Positions 8,117 through 17,417 of a stretch of DNA of 64,000 nucleotides are shown here, piece by piece; within the stretch, counting starts at the first letter, position 1, and each line of letters begins with the position of its first letter. The notes under the pieces were generated by a model. The model had not been told where the DNA came from, searched no databases, and worked only from the letters and a program-made list of their open reading frames with translations. Position numbers and translations under genes: made by a program. Source of the DNA: Acidihalobacter yilgarnensis (lineage in GTDB: Bacteria; Pseudomonadota; Gammaproteobacteria; DSM-5130; Acidihalobacteraceae); assembly GCF_001753245.1 (NCBI RefSeq), contig NZ_CP017415.1:310001-374000 (forward strand), written 5' to 3'.

Positions 8117-8370
8117 CCAGTATGAGCGATAAGCTGAGCGCCAGCGTACGCAAGGCCAAGGCGCAAGGGGCTGAGGAAGCCAAGGCCGAGACGAAGACCG
8201 AATCGTCTGCGAGCACGCCGCGTAAGACAAGCAGCACGCGCCGTGCTGGTACGACACGAGCCGCCAGTCGCGCGGCCAAGCCTGCGGCCACTTCTCACGC
8301 CGAAGCCAGCGCATCGGCGCCTAAGGCCACATACGCAGAGCTTTTCCCGGCCCGGGTCTGGCCAGACTGA
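8113..8370 (+). CDS. mcdB: Carboxysome positioning adaptor McdB
   Basis: 85 residues of low complexity: a charged lysine/glutamate N-part, a Thr/Ser/Arg/Ala-rich middle and a short conserved-looking tail [12 protein letters not shown]. This is the disordered style of alpha-carboxysome McdB, with a C-terminal tryptophan motif. It should bind the carboxysome and stimulate McdA ATPase. Identification rests mainly on overlap with mcdA and on composition. Confidence 0.85.
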   Translation: MTSMSDKLSASVRKAKAQGAEEAKAETKTESSASTPRKTSSTRRAGTTRAASRAAKPAATSHAEASASAPKATYAELFPARVWPD

Positions 8371-8417
8371 TACCTCGCGTCACCCGCACTTGGCCCACTT
8401 TGGATCGGAACCCCATC

Positions 8418-9326
8418 ATGCGCAGACTCACACCCAAGCAACTTCAGGCCCAGCATCGCCGCGAGGGCGCTAGACCCGCCGCCGAACAGACTTCCGCGCC
8501 GATCGCCGACGTCCCTAGCGGCAGCGCCGACCTGCTGGCCGACTACCGAGTGACCCAGGAGCCCTACTATCGGACCCTGGGTGATGAAGTTGAATTGTAC
8601 GAGGCGGCCTACGAAATCCGCATGCCCATGATGCTCAAGGGCCCAACCGGCTGCGGCAAGACTCGTTTCGTCGAATACATGGCTTGGAAGCTCGGCAAGC
8701 CATTGATTACAGTTTCCTGCAACGAAGACATGACTGCATCGGATCTGATCGGTCGCTATCTGCTTGACGCTAACGGTACGCGCTGGCAAGACGGGCCGTT
8801 GACGCTGGCTGCACGCCACGGCGCGCTTTGCTATTTAGATGAGGTGGTCGAGGCTCGCCAGGACACGACCGTAGCCATTCATCCGCTAACCGATTCGCGT
8901 CGTATCCTGCCGCTGGAGAAGAAGGGTGAGGTGGTCCAGGCGCATCCTGACTTCCAGCTCGTGGTTTCCTACAACCCTGGCTACCAGTCGGTGATGAAGG
9001 ATCTCAAGCAGTCGACCAAGCAGCGCTTTGGCGCCCTCGACTTCGACTATCCAGAGCACGATGTCGAAGTGGAGATTGTCGCGCATGAATCGGGCGTCGA
9101 TGCTGAAACCGCTTCCAAGCTCGTACACATTGCAGAGCGCGCTCGAAATCTCAAGGGGCACGGGCTCGACGAAGGTCTTTCAACCCGCATGCTTGCCTAT
9201 GCCGGCTCACTGATCGCCAAGGGCGTCGATCCGTTGAAGGCCTGCCGCGTTGCGCTGGTACGTCCGATTACCGACGATCTGGACATGCGCGACGCACTGG
9301 ACGCCGCCGTGACGACCTATTTCTAG
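8418..9326 (+). CDS. cbbQ: CbbQ, AAA+ subunit of the RuBisCO activase
   Basis: 302 residues, MoxR-type AAA+ ATPase. Walker A GPTGCGKT is at 75-82 and Walker B YLDE at 139-142. [21 protein letters not shown] contains the sensor-1 asparagine and arginine finger region typical of CbbQ/NorQ. With CbbO it removes inhibitory sugar phosphates from RuBisCO. ATG 8418 is preferred; an in-frame TTG lies 18 bp upstream. cbbO follows after 27 bp. Confidence 0.93.
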   Translation: MRRLTPKQLQAQHRREGARPAAEQTSAPIADVPSGSADLLADYRVTQEPYYRTLGDEVELYEAAYEIRMPMMLKGPTGCGKTRFVEYMAWKLGKPLITVSCNEDMTASDLIGRYLLDANGTRWQDGPLTLAARHGALCYLDEVVEARQDTTVAIHPLTDSRRILPLEKKGEVVQAHPDFQLVVSYNPGYQSVMKDLKQSTKQRFGALDFDYPEHDVEVEIVAHESGVDAETASKLVHIAERARNLKGHGLDEGLSTRMLAYAGSLIAKGVDPLKACRVALVRPITDDLDMRDALDAAVTTYF

Positions 9327-9353
9327 ACGCCGCGACGACGACTGCACCCCCGC

Positions 9354-11702
9354 ATGAGCATACGTCTGGAAGAGCAAAGCGCATTGATTGAGGCGCTGCC
9401 TGAGCGTACCGCATCACTGTTGCGCGACACTTGGTCGGAGGCAACACGGACGTTTTCCGGTGCCGGGCTGCGTAATTTTCTGCGCGGGGTAGAAGCATTC
9501 AATGACCTCGGCCGCAGCGAAAACCTTTTGCTCAGCTACATCGAGAAGGCGCCGCAGCTGGCGCGCGCAGTCGGCGAGGACAGTGTCCCGTTATTGGTCG
9601 AATTCATCCTGGCGATGTCCTCTAAAACCTCGGGCGAGGTACTGGGGCTGTTAGTGGATGCGGCGCCTGGCGCCGCTGCACGCCTGGGGGATATCGAAGT
9701 ATTCACCCAATTTCTCGATCTGATGTCGCATGTGGCCGCCACCGCGCCGCGTGGTACACGGCCGCTGCTCGAACACCTGGATCGCCTGTTCAGCCAGCTC
9801 ACCCTGGGTGGCCTGCGCCGCTGGGTGCAGTGGGGATTGAAAACCTACGCCAACGATATCGAGGGCCAGCATCGCTATTTCTCGCTGAAAAGCCCGGATT
9901 CGCTCAGCGTATTGCAGCGTGAACGCAAAGGCACGGTTTTCATTGAGGTGCAGCGGCGCCTCAACATGTATTTGCGTGCGATATGGGGGCGGGATTTCTT
10001 CATGCGCCCGACCGCAGGTGACTACGAGGATCGCGAGGGGCTACGCCCCTATATTGAGCGCTACGTTATCCATATCGCCGATGCATATGACGATTACCGC
10101 TCTGATGACGATACGTCGTCCGACGGCGTCGTCGTCGGTACGGACATCTACCGCGCGGCTGCCAACCATTGCGCCGCGCACTTGGTATTTACCCGCGAGC
10201 CACTGCCGTCGGAGGGTCTCAGTGCGCTGGAACGCGCGGTATGCGAGCTGATTGAGGACGCACGGGTCGAAACGCTGGCCTGCGCACGCTATCCAAACAT
10301 GCGCAACGCTTGGCTGGCGATGCATCCGATACCTTCGACGGAGATACCGCAAACGCCAGGTGATCTGTTGCATCGACTTGCCTACAGCCTGCTGGATGAA
10401 CAGCATGAGGATCCGCACGTTTGGGTTGCCGATGCGGTCGCACGCTTTCGTGCGCTACCTTCTCTGGAGAACGGGGTTTTCAGCCTGGAACTCGGCGTTC
10501 AGCTCGCACAGACCTTGACCGAATACGGTTTACCACCCTATCAGGCTCGACGTGACAGACAGCGGGCGATCTACCGTGACGACAACCGCTTCATCTGGAG
10601 CGGTGGGGACTACGATACGGATGAGGCGTTGATGGCGACATGGGAGCCCAAGCAGCAGCGCCGAGATATCAACGTGATGGAAATGGTCAATGCCGTCGAT
10701 GTCGAATTCGCCGGCGACGATGCACAGGAAATCTGGGTGCTCGGTACCGAGTTCATGCTCGACGATGGTACCTCGCTCAACGAGCTGGAGGGTGGTCAAC
10801 CGGTCAGCCTCCCGGTGCATTATCACGAGTGGGACTACCAGATACAGCTCGAACGTCCAGAGTGGGCAACGGTCATCGAGCGGCGGCCGCAGATGGGCGA
10901 TATCGACACGATTGAGCAGACTCTCGATGAACTCAAGCCCACCGTCTCGCGGCTCAAACATAAGATCGAATCGCTGGTGCCGCAGGGGATGCAGCGCATC
11001 CGGCACCTGGAGGATGGCGACGACCTGGATATCGACGCGGCCGTGCGGGCGATGATTGACCTGCGCTTAGGGCGGCAGCCCGATCCTCGGGTCATGATGC
11101 GTAACCGTCTACACAATCGTGACGTCGCCGTACTGATGCTGCTCGACGTCTCCGAGTCGGCCAACGACGCGGTGCCGGGTGGCGACGAGACCATCCTGTC
11201 CTTGACCCGCAAGGCCTGCCTGGTGCTCGCCGAGGCACTGGAAAAGATCGGCGATCCTTTCGCGCTGCACGCGTTTTCTTCCGACGGCCGCCACGATGTC
11301 CGCTATCAGCGCATCAAGGATTTCAATCAGCCCTACGATGACATCGGCAAGGCCCGGCTCGCCGGCATGACGGCCGGTTATTCGACCCGCCTCGGCACGG
11401 CGCTGCGTCATGCCGGCAGCTATCTGCGCCAACTCCCGCAGCAGAAGAAATTGCTGCTGGTGATTACTGATGGTGAACCCGCTGATGTGGATGTTCGCGA
11501 TCCCCAGTATCTGCGTTACGACGCGCGCTACGCGGTCGATGAATTGCGGCGCGAGGGCGTCGTGACCTACGGCCTGAGTTTGGACCCCTATGCCGATCAA
11601 TACGTCTCGCAGATTTTCGGTGTTGGGCGCTATGCGGTCGTCGACCACGTCGAGCGTTTGCCGGAGAAACTGTCGACGCTTTACATGGGATTGACGCGAT
11701 GA
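9354..11702 (+). CDS. cbbO: CbbO, von Willebrand factor A subunit of the RuBisCO activase
   Basis: 782 residues, normal for CbbO. A long helical N-terminal part precedes a C-terminal VWA domain with the MIDAS motif DVSES (D598, S600, S602) and a later TDGEPAD. It is the adaptor that recruits the CbbQ ring to RuBisCO through the metal site. It overlaps csoS1D by 4 bp, so activase and shell gene are coupled. Confidence 0.94.
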   Translation: MSIRLEEQSALIEALPERTASLLRDTWSEATRTFSGAGLRNFLRGVEAFNDLGRSENLLLSYIEKAPQLARAVGEDSVPLLVEFILAMSSKTSGEVLGLLVDAAPGAAARLGDIEVFTQFLDLMSHVAATAPRGTRPLLEHLDRLFSQLTLGGLRRWVQWGLKTYANDIEGQHRYFSLKSPDSLSVLQRERKGTVFIEVQRRLNMYLRAIWGRDFFMRPTAGDYEDREGLRPYIERYVIHIADAYDDYRSDDDTSSDGVVVGTDIYRAAANHCAAHLVFTREPLPSEGLSALERAVCELIEDARVETLACARYPNMRNAWLAMHPIPSTEIPQTPGDLLHRLAYSLLDEQHEDPHVWVADAVARFRALPSLENGVFSLELGVQLAQTLTEYGLPPYQARRDRQRAIYRDDNRFIWSGGDYDTDEALMATWEPKQQRRDINVMEMVNAVDVEFAGDDAQEIWVLGTEFMLDDGTSLNELEGGQPVSLPVHYHEWDYQIQLERPEWATVIERRPQMGDIDTIEQTLDELKPTVSRLKHKIESLVPQGMQRIRHLEDGDDLDIDAAVRAMIDLRLGRQPDPRVMMRNRLHNRDVAVLMLLDVSESANDAVPGGDETILSLTRKACLVLAEALEKIGDPFALHAFSSDGRHDVRYQRIKDFNQPYDDIGKARLAGMTAGYSTRLGTALRHAGSYLRQLPQQKKLLLVITDGEPADVDVRDPQYLRYDARYAVDELRREGVVTYGLSLDPYADQYVSQIFGVGRYAVVDHVERLPEKLSTLYMGLTR

Positions 11703-12349
11703 ACCCGATGAATATCGAGTTGCGCACCTTCGTCTTCATCGACGCGTTGCAGCCGCAGCTTGCCTCCTATCTGGCGACCTCGTCACAGGGCTTCCTGCCG
11801 ATTCCGGGCGACGCCTGCCTGTGGGTCGAGGTTGCGCCGGGCATGGCGGTGCATCAGTTGTCCGATCTCGCGCTTAAATCGACCAACGTGCGTATGGGCC
11901 AACAGGTGGTCGAGCGTTCGTTCGGTTCGATGGAAATTCACTTCCGTAACCAGAGTGAGGTCAAAGCGGCCGGCGATGCCATTCTTGGCCGGTTGGACGT
12001 GTCGGTCGAGCAGCGGATGGGTTGCAACATTCCCTGGCTGGAGATCATCCGTGCCATTACCCCGGATCACGCTACCCTGATCAACCGTCAGCAGCGCTAC
12101 GGCTCCATGATTCTGCCGGGCAAGTGTCTGTTCATCATGGAAACGCAACCGGCCGGTTATGTCATCCATGCGGCCAACGAGGCGGAAAAGGCGGCCAACG
12201 TGACGCTGGTCGATGTCAAACCGTTCGGTAATTTCGGTCGTCTGACCATGATGGGCAATGATGCTGATGTCGAGCAGGCAGCGGAAGCGGCTCGACGGGC
12301 AGTGGAATCGATCAATCGGCGGGCAAAACCCGTGATGCAGGTGGACTGA
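11699..12349 (+). CDS. csoS1D: Tandem-BMC shell pseudohexamer CsoS1D
   Basis: 216 residues with two fused BMC-like domains (about 8-105 and 110-208). The segments [16 protein letters not shown] and [15 protein letters not shown] resemble known CsoS1D. Its trimers stack into a double-layered pseudohexamer with a gated large pore, thought to pass RuBP/3-PGA. It overlaps cbbO at its start and ends 2 bp before the protease gene. Confidence 0.94.
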   Translation: MNPMNIELRTFVFIDALQPQLASYLATSSQGFLPIPGDACLWVEVAPGMAVHQLSDLALKSTNVRMGQQVVERSFGSMEIHFRNQSEVKAAGDAILGRLDVSVEQRMGCNIPWLEIIRAITPDHATLINRQQRYGSMILPGKCLFIMETQPAGYVIHAANEAEKAANVTLVDVKPFGNFGRLTMMGNDADVEQAAEAARRAVESINRRAKPVMQVD

Positions 12350-12351
12350 GC

Positions 12352-13179
12352 ATGCGCATCGACACCTTAGCGAAACGCCTGATGTTCAACACCGTGCGCG
12401 TGGATACGGTACTGGAAGACGGCACCGAGGGTTCGGGCACGGGTTTCGTGGTTGCACACCAGGGCCCACACGGCCTGCGTCGCTTCATCGTCACCAACCG
12501 TCACCTGGTTGAGGGCGTGCGTAGCGGAGGGCTTGTGTTCACTCAGGGGCGGGACGGACAGCCCTTGATCGGTACCCGGTTCGAACTTGAGATTGAGGAA
12601 TTTCCGCACGCGTGGTTCCTGCATCCCGATCCGGAAATGGATCTTGCCATTGTGCCGATGGCGCCGCTGGAGCGCGCCGCGCGCGACCAGGGCGTGCAGC
12701 TTTACTACCACGACATCGACACCGTACTGGTGCCCGACGCGGCCACCGTCAACGGTTTCGATGCACTTGAGGAAATTCTGTTCATCGGTTATCCCAATGG
12801 GGTCTGGGATCACGTGAACCTGCTGCCGATCATGCGTCGTGGCACCACTGCCACGCCCATCGGTATGGATTTCGAGGGACAGGCCGAATTTCTCATCGAT
12901 GCCGCTGTCTATCCCGGCTCCAGCGGCAGCCCGGTATTCCTATACCGGGGCGAGAGTACGGCACCTGCCGGCGCTGCGCGCGCGCCGTTGTATTTTCTCG
13001 GTGTGATTGCCGCGGTCTTCTTTCGTGAGGAGGAGAACCAGCTGGTGCCCGGGCCGGTACCTGCCGGCCAGGGCAGCGCCAGGGTGCGCCAGTCTGAGAT
13101 GATCGATCTCGGTCTGGTCATCAAGTCCAAGGCGGTGGTCGATCTGATCGAGGAATATTGCCGCCGCTGGCGCGAATGA
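12352..13179 (+). CDS. Trypsin-like serine protease attached to the carboxysome operon
   Basis: 275 residues. A chymotrypsin-fold triad is visible: H51 in VTNRHLVEG, D97 in MDLAIV, and S191 in YPGSSGSPVF. The GSGTGFVV segment near residue 28 is typical of the first barrel. There is no signal peptide or membrane segment, so it should act in the cytoplasm. No PDZ domain is seen, unlike DegP/HtrA. The ATG lies 2 bp after csoS1D, so it is probably the last gene of the operon. Substrate unknown; maturation or quality control of carboxysome proteins is an inference from position only. Confidence 0.85.
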   Translation: MRIDTLAKRLMFNTVRVDTVLEDGTEGSGTGFVVAHQGPHGLRRFIVTNRHLVEGVRSGGLVFTQGRDGQPLIGTRFELEIEEFPHAWFLHPDPEMDLAIVPMAPLERAARDQGVQLYYHDIDTVLVPDAATVNGFDALEEILFIGYPNGVWDHVNLLPIMRRGTTATPIGMDFEGQAEFLIDAAVYPGSSGSPVFLYRGESTAPAGAARAPLYFLGVIAAVFFREEENQLVPGPVPAGQGSARVRQSEMIDLGLVIKSKAVVDLIEEYCRRWRE

Positions 13180-13203
13180 CGCAGCACCGATCGAGAGCAC
13201 GTC

Positions 13204-13530
13204 TCAGTTGGTGAATTTCACCAACCGGCTCACCTGGATGTCGGAGATGAAGATCACGCCCGAATGCTTGTTGAAGAACGGCGTGAAGCCTTCGACGATG
13301 GGCTCCACCAGTGCTTCGGGCACTGCGGTGATGATCATGATCAGCACGTCGTCCTCGTTGAACATCACGTGTCCTTCGTAGAAGCCGTGGCTGCCCTTGC
13401 CGGATAGCTGGTTGACGATGGTGTACCCCTTGACGCCCGCACGGTCGAGCAGGTCGGTCGCGAACTCCATATGCTCACCTTCGAGGATGATTTCCAGTTT
13501 TTTCAGGGGATTCAGCTTCAGATTTTGCAT
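13204..13530 (-). CDS. PII-like protein of the inorganic-carbon cluster (CPII/SbtB type)
   Basis: 108 residues with a ferredoxin-like PII fold: KKLEIILEGEHMEFATDLLDRAGVKGYTIV, then a short T-loop region GKGSHGFYEGHVMF. It is the last gene of the dabB-TM-dabA operon, 16 bp after dabA. Carboxysome-associated PII proteins bind adenine nucleotides and bicarbonate and tune carbon import, which fits this place. The start at 13530 was chosen because conserved sequence begins there; the longer frame runs into dabA. Confidence 0.87.
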   Translation of the reverse strand: MQNLKLNPLKKLEIILEGEHMEFATDLLDRAGVKGYTIVNQLSGKGSHGFYEGHVMFNEDDVLIMIITAVPEALVEPIVEGFTPFFNKHSGVIFISDIQVSRLVKFTN

Positions 13531-13546
13531 CGCGCTACTCTCGAAA

Positions 13547-16500
13547 TCAGTGTGTGGAAGCGACAGGGGGAGCGGCCAGCTCCGACCATTCGCGCCGTTC
13601 GTCGTCGAAGAAATGGATTTGCCCGTTTTCGGGGTCGACCACCACCAGCCTGATCCAGCCGTTGTGGACCAATGATTTGACGGGTGCAACCGCATTTAGG
13701 GCGTCGCAGGCATGCGAGAACGGCGCCTCGATGACGGTGATCAGGCGCAGTGGTTCATGGTAGGGACGACCATTCTTGAGCACGGTCTGTGCCGGCAGGC
13801 CGGTGCGCAGATCGCCGATGTTGCCGCTCATGACCGCGAAGCGGCCGGCGACGTTGTGATACACCTTGCTGCCGCTGCCATAGTGTTCGTTGTCGACAGC
13901 AGAAAAGTAATGCTCCATGTTGATCCACTGACCGACGACGAGCGGGCCGGTCAGGATGTTTTCAAGCAGCCTGCGACGCGGATCCAGCCGCCAGTCGTAA
14001 GAGTGCAGGAATGCGCGTCCGTCGAGGGACGTGCCCTGGGTCATGCCACGTCGGCCGATGATGAAATAGGCATTGCGCGAAAGCCCCCATTCTGGACGTA
14101 CCTGCGACCAGTCTAGCGCGTTGCGACGCACCATCCGTTCTGCCTGATCGGGGTCGAGACGGCGTGCGGGCATCGTCATGAGCTTGGGCGCGCGCTCCAC
14201 AGCGGACAGCCGGGAGGCAGCACGTAGGCCCTTGCGTAGGCGGTCAATATACAAAAGATGGCCGGCCGGAAGCAGTTCCAGGTCATGCGGCACGACCTCG
14301 TCTGTCGTGGTGTTGTGCAGCGCGGGTATGAACCAAGTGTCGTCTGGGATATCGATGCCTTGCTTGCGCAGCCGGCCGCGAACCTCCGGCTTGTTGGCCA
14401 TGTAGGCCAGCGCACGGGCATTGTTGAGGCCGAGGTTGCCGCCGCAGGCACCGCAGTCCAGTGCGGATTCGTAGGGGTTGTTCTGCGACAGACTGCCGTG
14501 GCCGATGAGCAGGACGAAGCGCGAGAAATTGCGTGCCAGACCAATGGAGCTCAGGGCCTGGGCCACGAAACGTACCTGCTCGCGCAGCGAGAAGCCGATC
14601 CTGGCCAATTGCTCCATCTGCCGCGCGGCTTCGTCTCGGTTGATGCGGTAATGCGCACGCAAGCGTGCCAGCAATGCATCGAGCCGCACGCGGTCGATAC
14701 CTAGCCGTTCCACCAAAGAGTCGTTTACGACTTGATGTTCCAGTGCAATTTCGCGCAGTTCGCGGACCACGTTGTCGGGGATGGCCTCATCCTGGCGGCC
14801 AAGCTCCTGTTTGAGCGCGATCATGATCAGTGCGCGCTGAACGGCGCGCACGATCGAATCGGCTTGCTCGCTGGTGAGCTTGTCCAGCAGCAGCCGGGTG
14901 GCGGGTTTGTGCGGTATCAGGCGCTCACGCCAGCGGTTGTACAGGCTCGGGGCAAAGGTCTTGCCGAACATGTCGAAGCCGAACAGTAGGCCGACCGCCT
15001 CGACCGTGGCAAACGGTGCGACGACGGACTCTTTAAGTTCGTGCAGCGCGTGCTCCAGGGCGCTAATCGCGGCGGGCTCGCCGGCCTGCTGATCGATGCT
15101 CATTTCCAGTGTCAGGTTGCGTGGTGTGGCCACCGCAGGGCACAGATGGGTTTCGCTGCCCTTGCCGAGTTCGATGAAGCTCATCGGCACGCCGAAAAAA
15201 CCGGCGATGCCGTAGGTCTGGTAGTCGCCGATGGATTCGAGTTGACGGCGGAGCGGTTCCGAGCGCGTGTCGATGCAGAACAGGGCTTGCGCGAAGGGGC
15301 GCTTGTCTGACGTCTCGGCTGGCTGGATACACAGGTCGCGCAACAGAGATTGTGTGGCGCTGGCCTCCATAGCACGTAGCCACAACATGCCTTCGGCGCG
15401 CTCGAACTCGACCAGTGTGATCAGCAGGGTTTCCAGTTCGTCCACGGAAAGTCGGCCGAGGTCGACGCCAGCGCCCTGGGCGAGCGCACGCAGACGATCG
15501 GCCTGCTGTGCAGTCTCCTGGGCGCGCAGGGCCTCGGCATAGCGAGAACAGAGCACGCTCGTGACCTTCGCATCGCTGCATAACAGCGCTTCTTCGACCT
15601 CCAGGGCGAATGCGGGGAGGATTTCCCCGCTGTGCAGCTCATGCTGCAGAAATGCGCGGTGAGTGTCACGGTCGAGGTAGGTATGCATGGACGGCGCATC
15701 GATATTGCGCCAGGGCAGGTGACGTGCGTGTTCTTGCAGTAATGCGAGACTCAGCGACAGACGCAGGGCTAGCAGGTCGACGAGATCGGCTGGATGTGTT
15801 TTTTGCCAGTGATACTGCTTAGCGTGCGAGCGCCAGCGGATGAAGCCGGACCAGCCATGCAGCCGAGTGAGTTCGCGGGTGAAGTAGTCTTCCCACGCAT
15901 GTTCCGGGATCTTCAAGGCCTCCATCACCAGAGCAATCATGGTCTCGGGTTGCTGCGCGCGCGTCAGCAGCTGTTCCATGTCGAGGCCGCGCAGCTTGAA
16001 GCGCAGATTGCGCAAGGCGAGCTGGCGCCACGCGCGGTACAGTCCTTGGTCGCGGTCCGGCATGCCCCAGGCGGACTGTCCTTCATCGAAAAAGTCCAGG
16101 CAGCTCTTGACCAGCAGGTCGTCCAGCGTGGTGCCTATATCGGTTGCCAACAGCGCATCGACCGATTCGTATACTGGGCGAGTCTCGCCCATCGCCTGGT
16201 GAAGTAGCGCTCGCAGCGTGTCGTCGGTGGGGTTTGTCCGGGCGCTGTCACCGGGCTCCCCACGCAGGTGGCTGGCGACGTCGCGCGGCGTTGCCAGCTT
16301 GCTTTGGCGGGTCACCGGCGTTTCGATGCAGGTGGCTAAGTGCAGGAATAACTTTTGTCCGTCTAAGGCTTGCGGCAGCGCATGACGGGCACTGAAGTTG
16401 GCAATCTGCGCCGCCAGCGCGTCTGGTTTTACACTGCCGTCGGCGAGGTAGCGCTGATATTCCGTGCGGGATAGGAAGCCGCGCGCATGGAACAGTTCCT

Positions 16501-16657
16501 CGCCGAGCGCTACCGCTCGCTCGAAAGTGAGGTGCTCAAGGCCGTGCAGCGGGTTGTGGTGAATGAAGCTGCGCATCGGCCAGAAATTGGGAATGGCTTC
16601 GCCCGCGATATAAACCATCGAGCGAATTTTGAGGGCGCGGGATAGAGGCAGGGTCAT
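13547..16657 (-). CDS. dabA: DabA, carbonic-anhydrase-like subunit of the DAB inorganic carbon pump
   Basis: 1036 residues of the DUF2309/UPF0753 family. Beta-CA-like zinc-site residues are C461 and D463 (FCIDTRSEP), H720 (IGHGSLS) and C735 (DCGACGG). The H-to-C spacing of 15 equals that in H. neapolitanus DabA. It converts CO2 to bicarbonate vectorially, coupled to cation flow through DabB. It is longer than the ~830-residue H. neapolitanus DabA, so it may be another subtype. A 1-bp gap separates it from the upstream membrane gene. Confidence 0.93.
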   Translation of the reverse strand: MTLPLSRALKIRSMVYIAGEAIPNFWPMRSFIHHNPLHGLEHLTFERAVALGEELFHARGFLSRTEYQRYLADGSVKPDALAAQIANFSARHALPQALDGQKLFLHLATCIETPVTRQSKLATPRDVASHLRGEPGDSARTNPTDDTLRALLHQAMGETRPVYESVDALLATDIGTTLDDLLVKSCLDFFDEGQSAWGMPDRDQGLYRAWRQLALRNLRFKLRGLDMEQLLTRAQQPETMIALVMEALKIPEHAWEDYFTRELTRLHGWSGFIRWRSHAKQYHWQKTHPADLVDLLALRLSLSLALLQEHARHLPWRNIDAPSMHTYLDRDTHRAFLQHELHSGEILPAFALEVEEALLCSDAKVTSVLCSRYAEALRAQETAQQADRLRALAQGAGVDLGRLSVDELETLLITLVEFERAEGMLWLRAMEASATQSLLRDLCIQPAETSDKRPFAQALFCIDTRSEPLRRQLESIGDYQTYGIAGFFGVPMSFIELGKGSETHLCPAVATPRNLTLEMSIDQQAGEPAAISALEHALHELKESVVAPFATVEAVGLLFGFDMFGKTFAPSLYNRWRERLIPHKPATRLLLDKLTSEQADSIVRAVQRALIMIALKQELGRQDEAIPDNVVRELREIALEHQVVNDSLVERLGIDRVRLDALLARLRAHYRINRDEAARQMEQLARIGFSLREQVRFVAQALSSIGLARNFSRFVLLIGHGSLSQNNPYESALDCGACGGNLGLNNARALAYMANKPEVRGRLRKQGIDIPDDTWFIPALHNTTTDEVVPHDLELLPAGHLLYIDRLRKGLRAASRLSAVERAPKLMTMPARRLDPDQAERMVRRNALDWSQVRPEWGLSRNAYFIIGRRGMTQGTSLDGRAFLHSYDWRLDPRRRLLENILTGPLVVGQWINMEHYFSAVDNEHYGSGSKVYHNVAGRFAVMSGNIGDLRTGLPAQTVLKNGRPYHEPLRLITVIEAPFSHACDALNAVAPVKSLVHNGWIRLVVVDPENGQIHFFDDERREWSELAAPPVASTH

Positions 16658-16658
16658 T

Positions 16659-17417
16659 TCAACCTCCCTGCAGCAGAGTTGTGAAAAGCGCTAGGCTGAC
16701 CAGCAGCAGCGCGGCGAGCGAGGCCACGAGACCGTAAAGCGACTTGTCGGGGAGATCCGTGACCGCGGGAAGTGACTGCGGTCTACCGAACATAAAGCTT
16801 TGTAGCAGCACGACGGCCGCCCAGGTCCACAGGATCCAGACGAATAGAATGCCGGTGGCGATACCCGGGTCGGTATGCAGGACGATGCCCGTCAATACGA
16901 AAAAACCGGGGAAGACCGGGCTTGCCACGGCCGCCAGCGTGGTTAGCGTGAGGCTGCCGGCCAGGCGAGGTTGGTGCAGGTGAAGTCCGCCGTAGAGCCC
17001 GCCGTAGGCGGCACCGAATCGTTGTTCGAGTGCATCGCCCACGATGGCCATCAATGCCAGTGGCGCGCCGAGACTGAGCGCGGACTGCCAGCCTGACGTG
17101 AATTCCGGACGCAGCAACCAGAGCATCGAGTAGGCTGAGGCGCCCAGGTAGGCGCTCCATAGGCGCAGGTCACGCGTGGCCAGTAGCCGGACGGCATAAA
17201 GCAGCGCGCTCAATAACACCCAGATGCGCAGCCAGTCTGGTATGGCTAAGGCAGATCCCAGCAGGATCACGCCTGCGAGCGGCCAGAGCAGGAACAGGGC
17301 AGCGCGTATCGGAGCGGACTGTATCCGGCGCCCGAGCAATTGCACAAAAAGTGCGCTGAAGGGGAATACCGGTAGGAACAGCAGTGCCATAACGAGACGC
17401 GGAGTCAATTCGGTCAT
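16659..17417 (-). CDS. Small NuoM-like membrane protein between dabB and dabA
   Basis: 252 residues, mostly hydrophobic, with about seven or eight predicted membrane segments. The stretch VFPGFFVLTGIVLH followed by a helix and FMFGRP resembles the late helices of NuoM/NuoN-type proton-pumping subunits, so it may be a reduced antiporter-like paralogue. The ATG overlaps the dabB stop (ATGA), so it is translationally coupled. I do not know a named function. A role as an accessory DAB subunit is inferred from position. Confidence 0.75.
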   Translation of the reverse strand: MTELTPRLVMALLFLPVFPFSALFVQLLGRRIQSAPIRAALFLLWPLAGVILLGSALAIPDWLRIWVLLSALLYAVRLLATRDLRLWSAYLGASAYSMLWLLRPEFTSGWQSALSLGAPLALMAIVGDALEQRFGAAYGGLYGGLHLHQPRLAGSLTLTTLAAVASPVFPGFFVLTGIVLHTDPGIATGILFVWILWTWAAVVLLQSFMFGRPQSLPAVTDLPDKSLYGLVASLAALLLVSLALFTTLLQGG

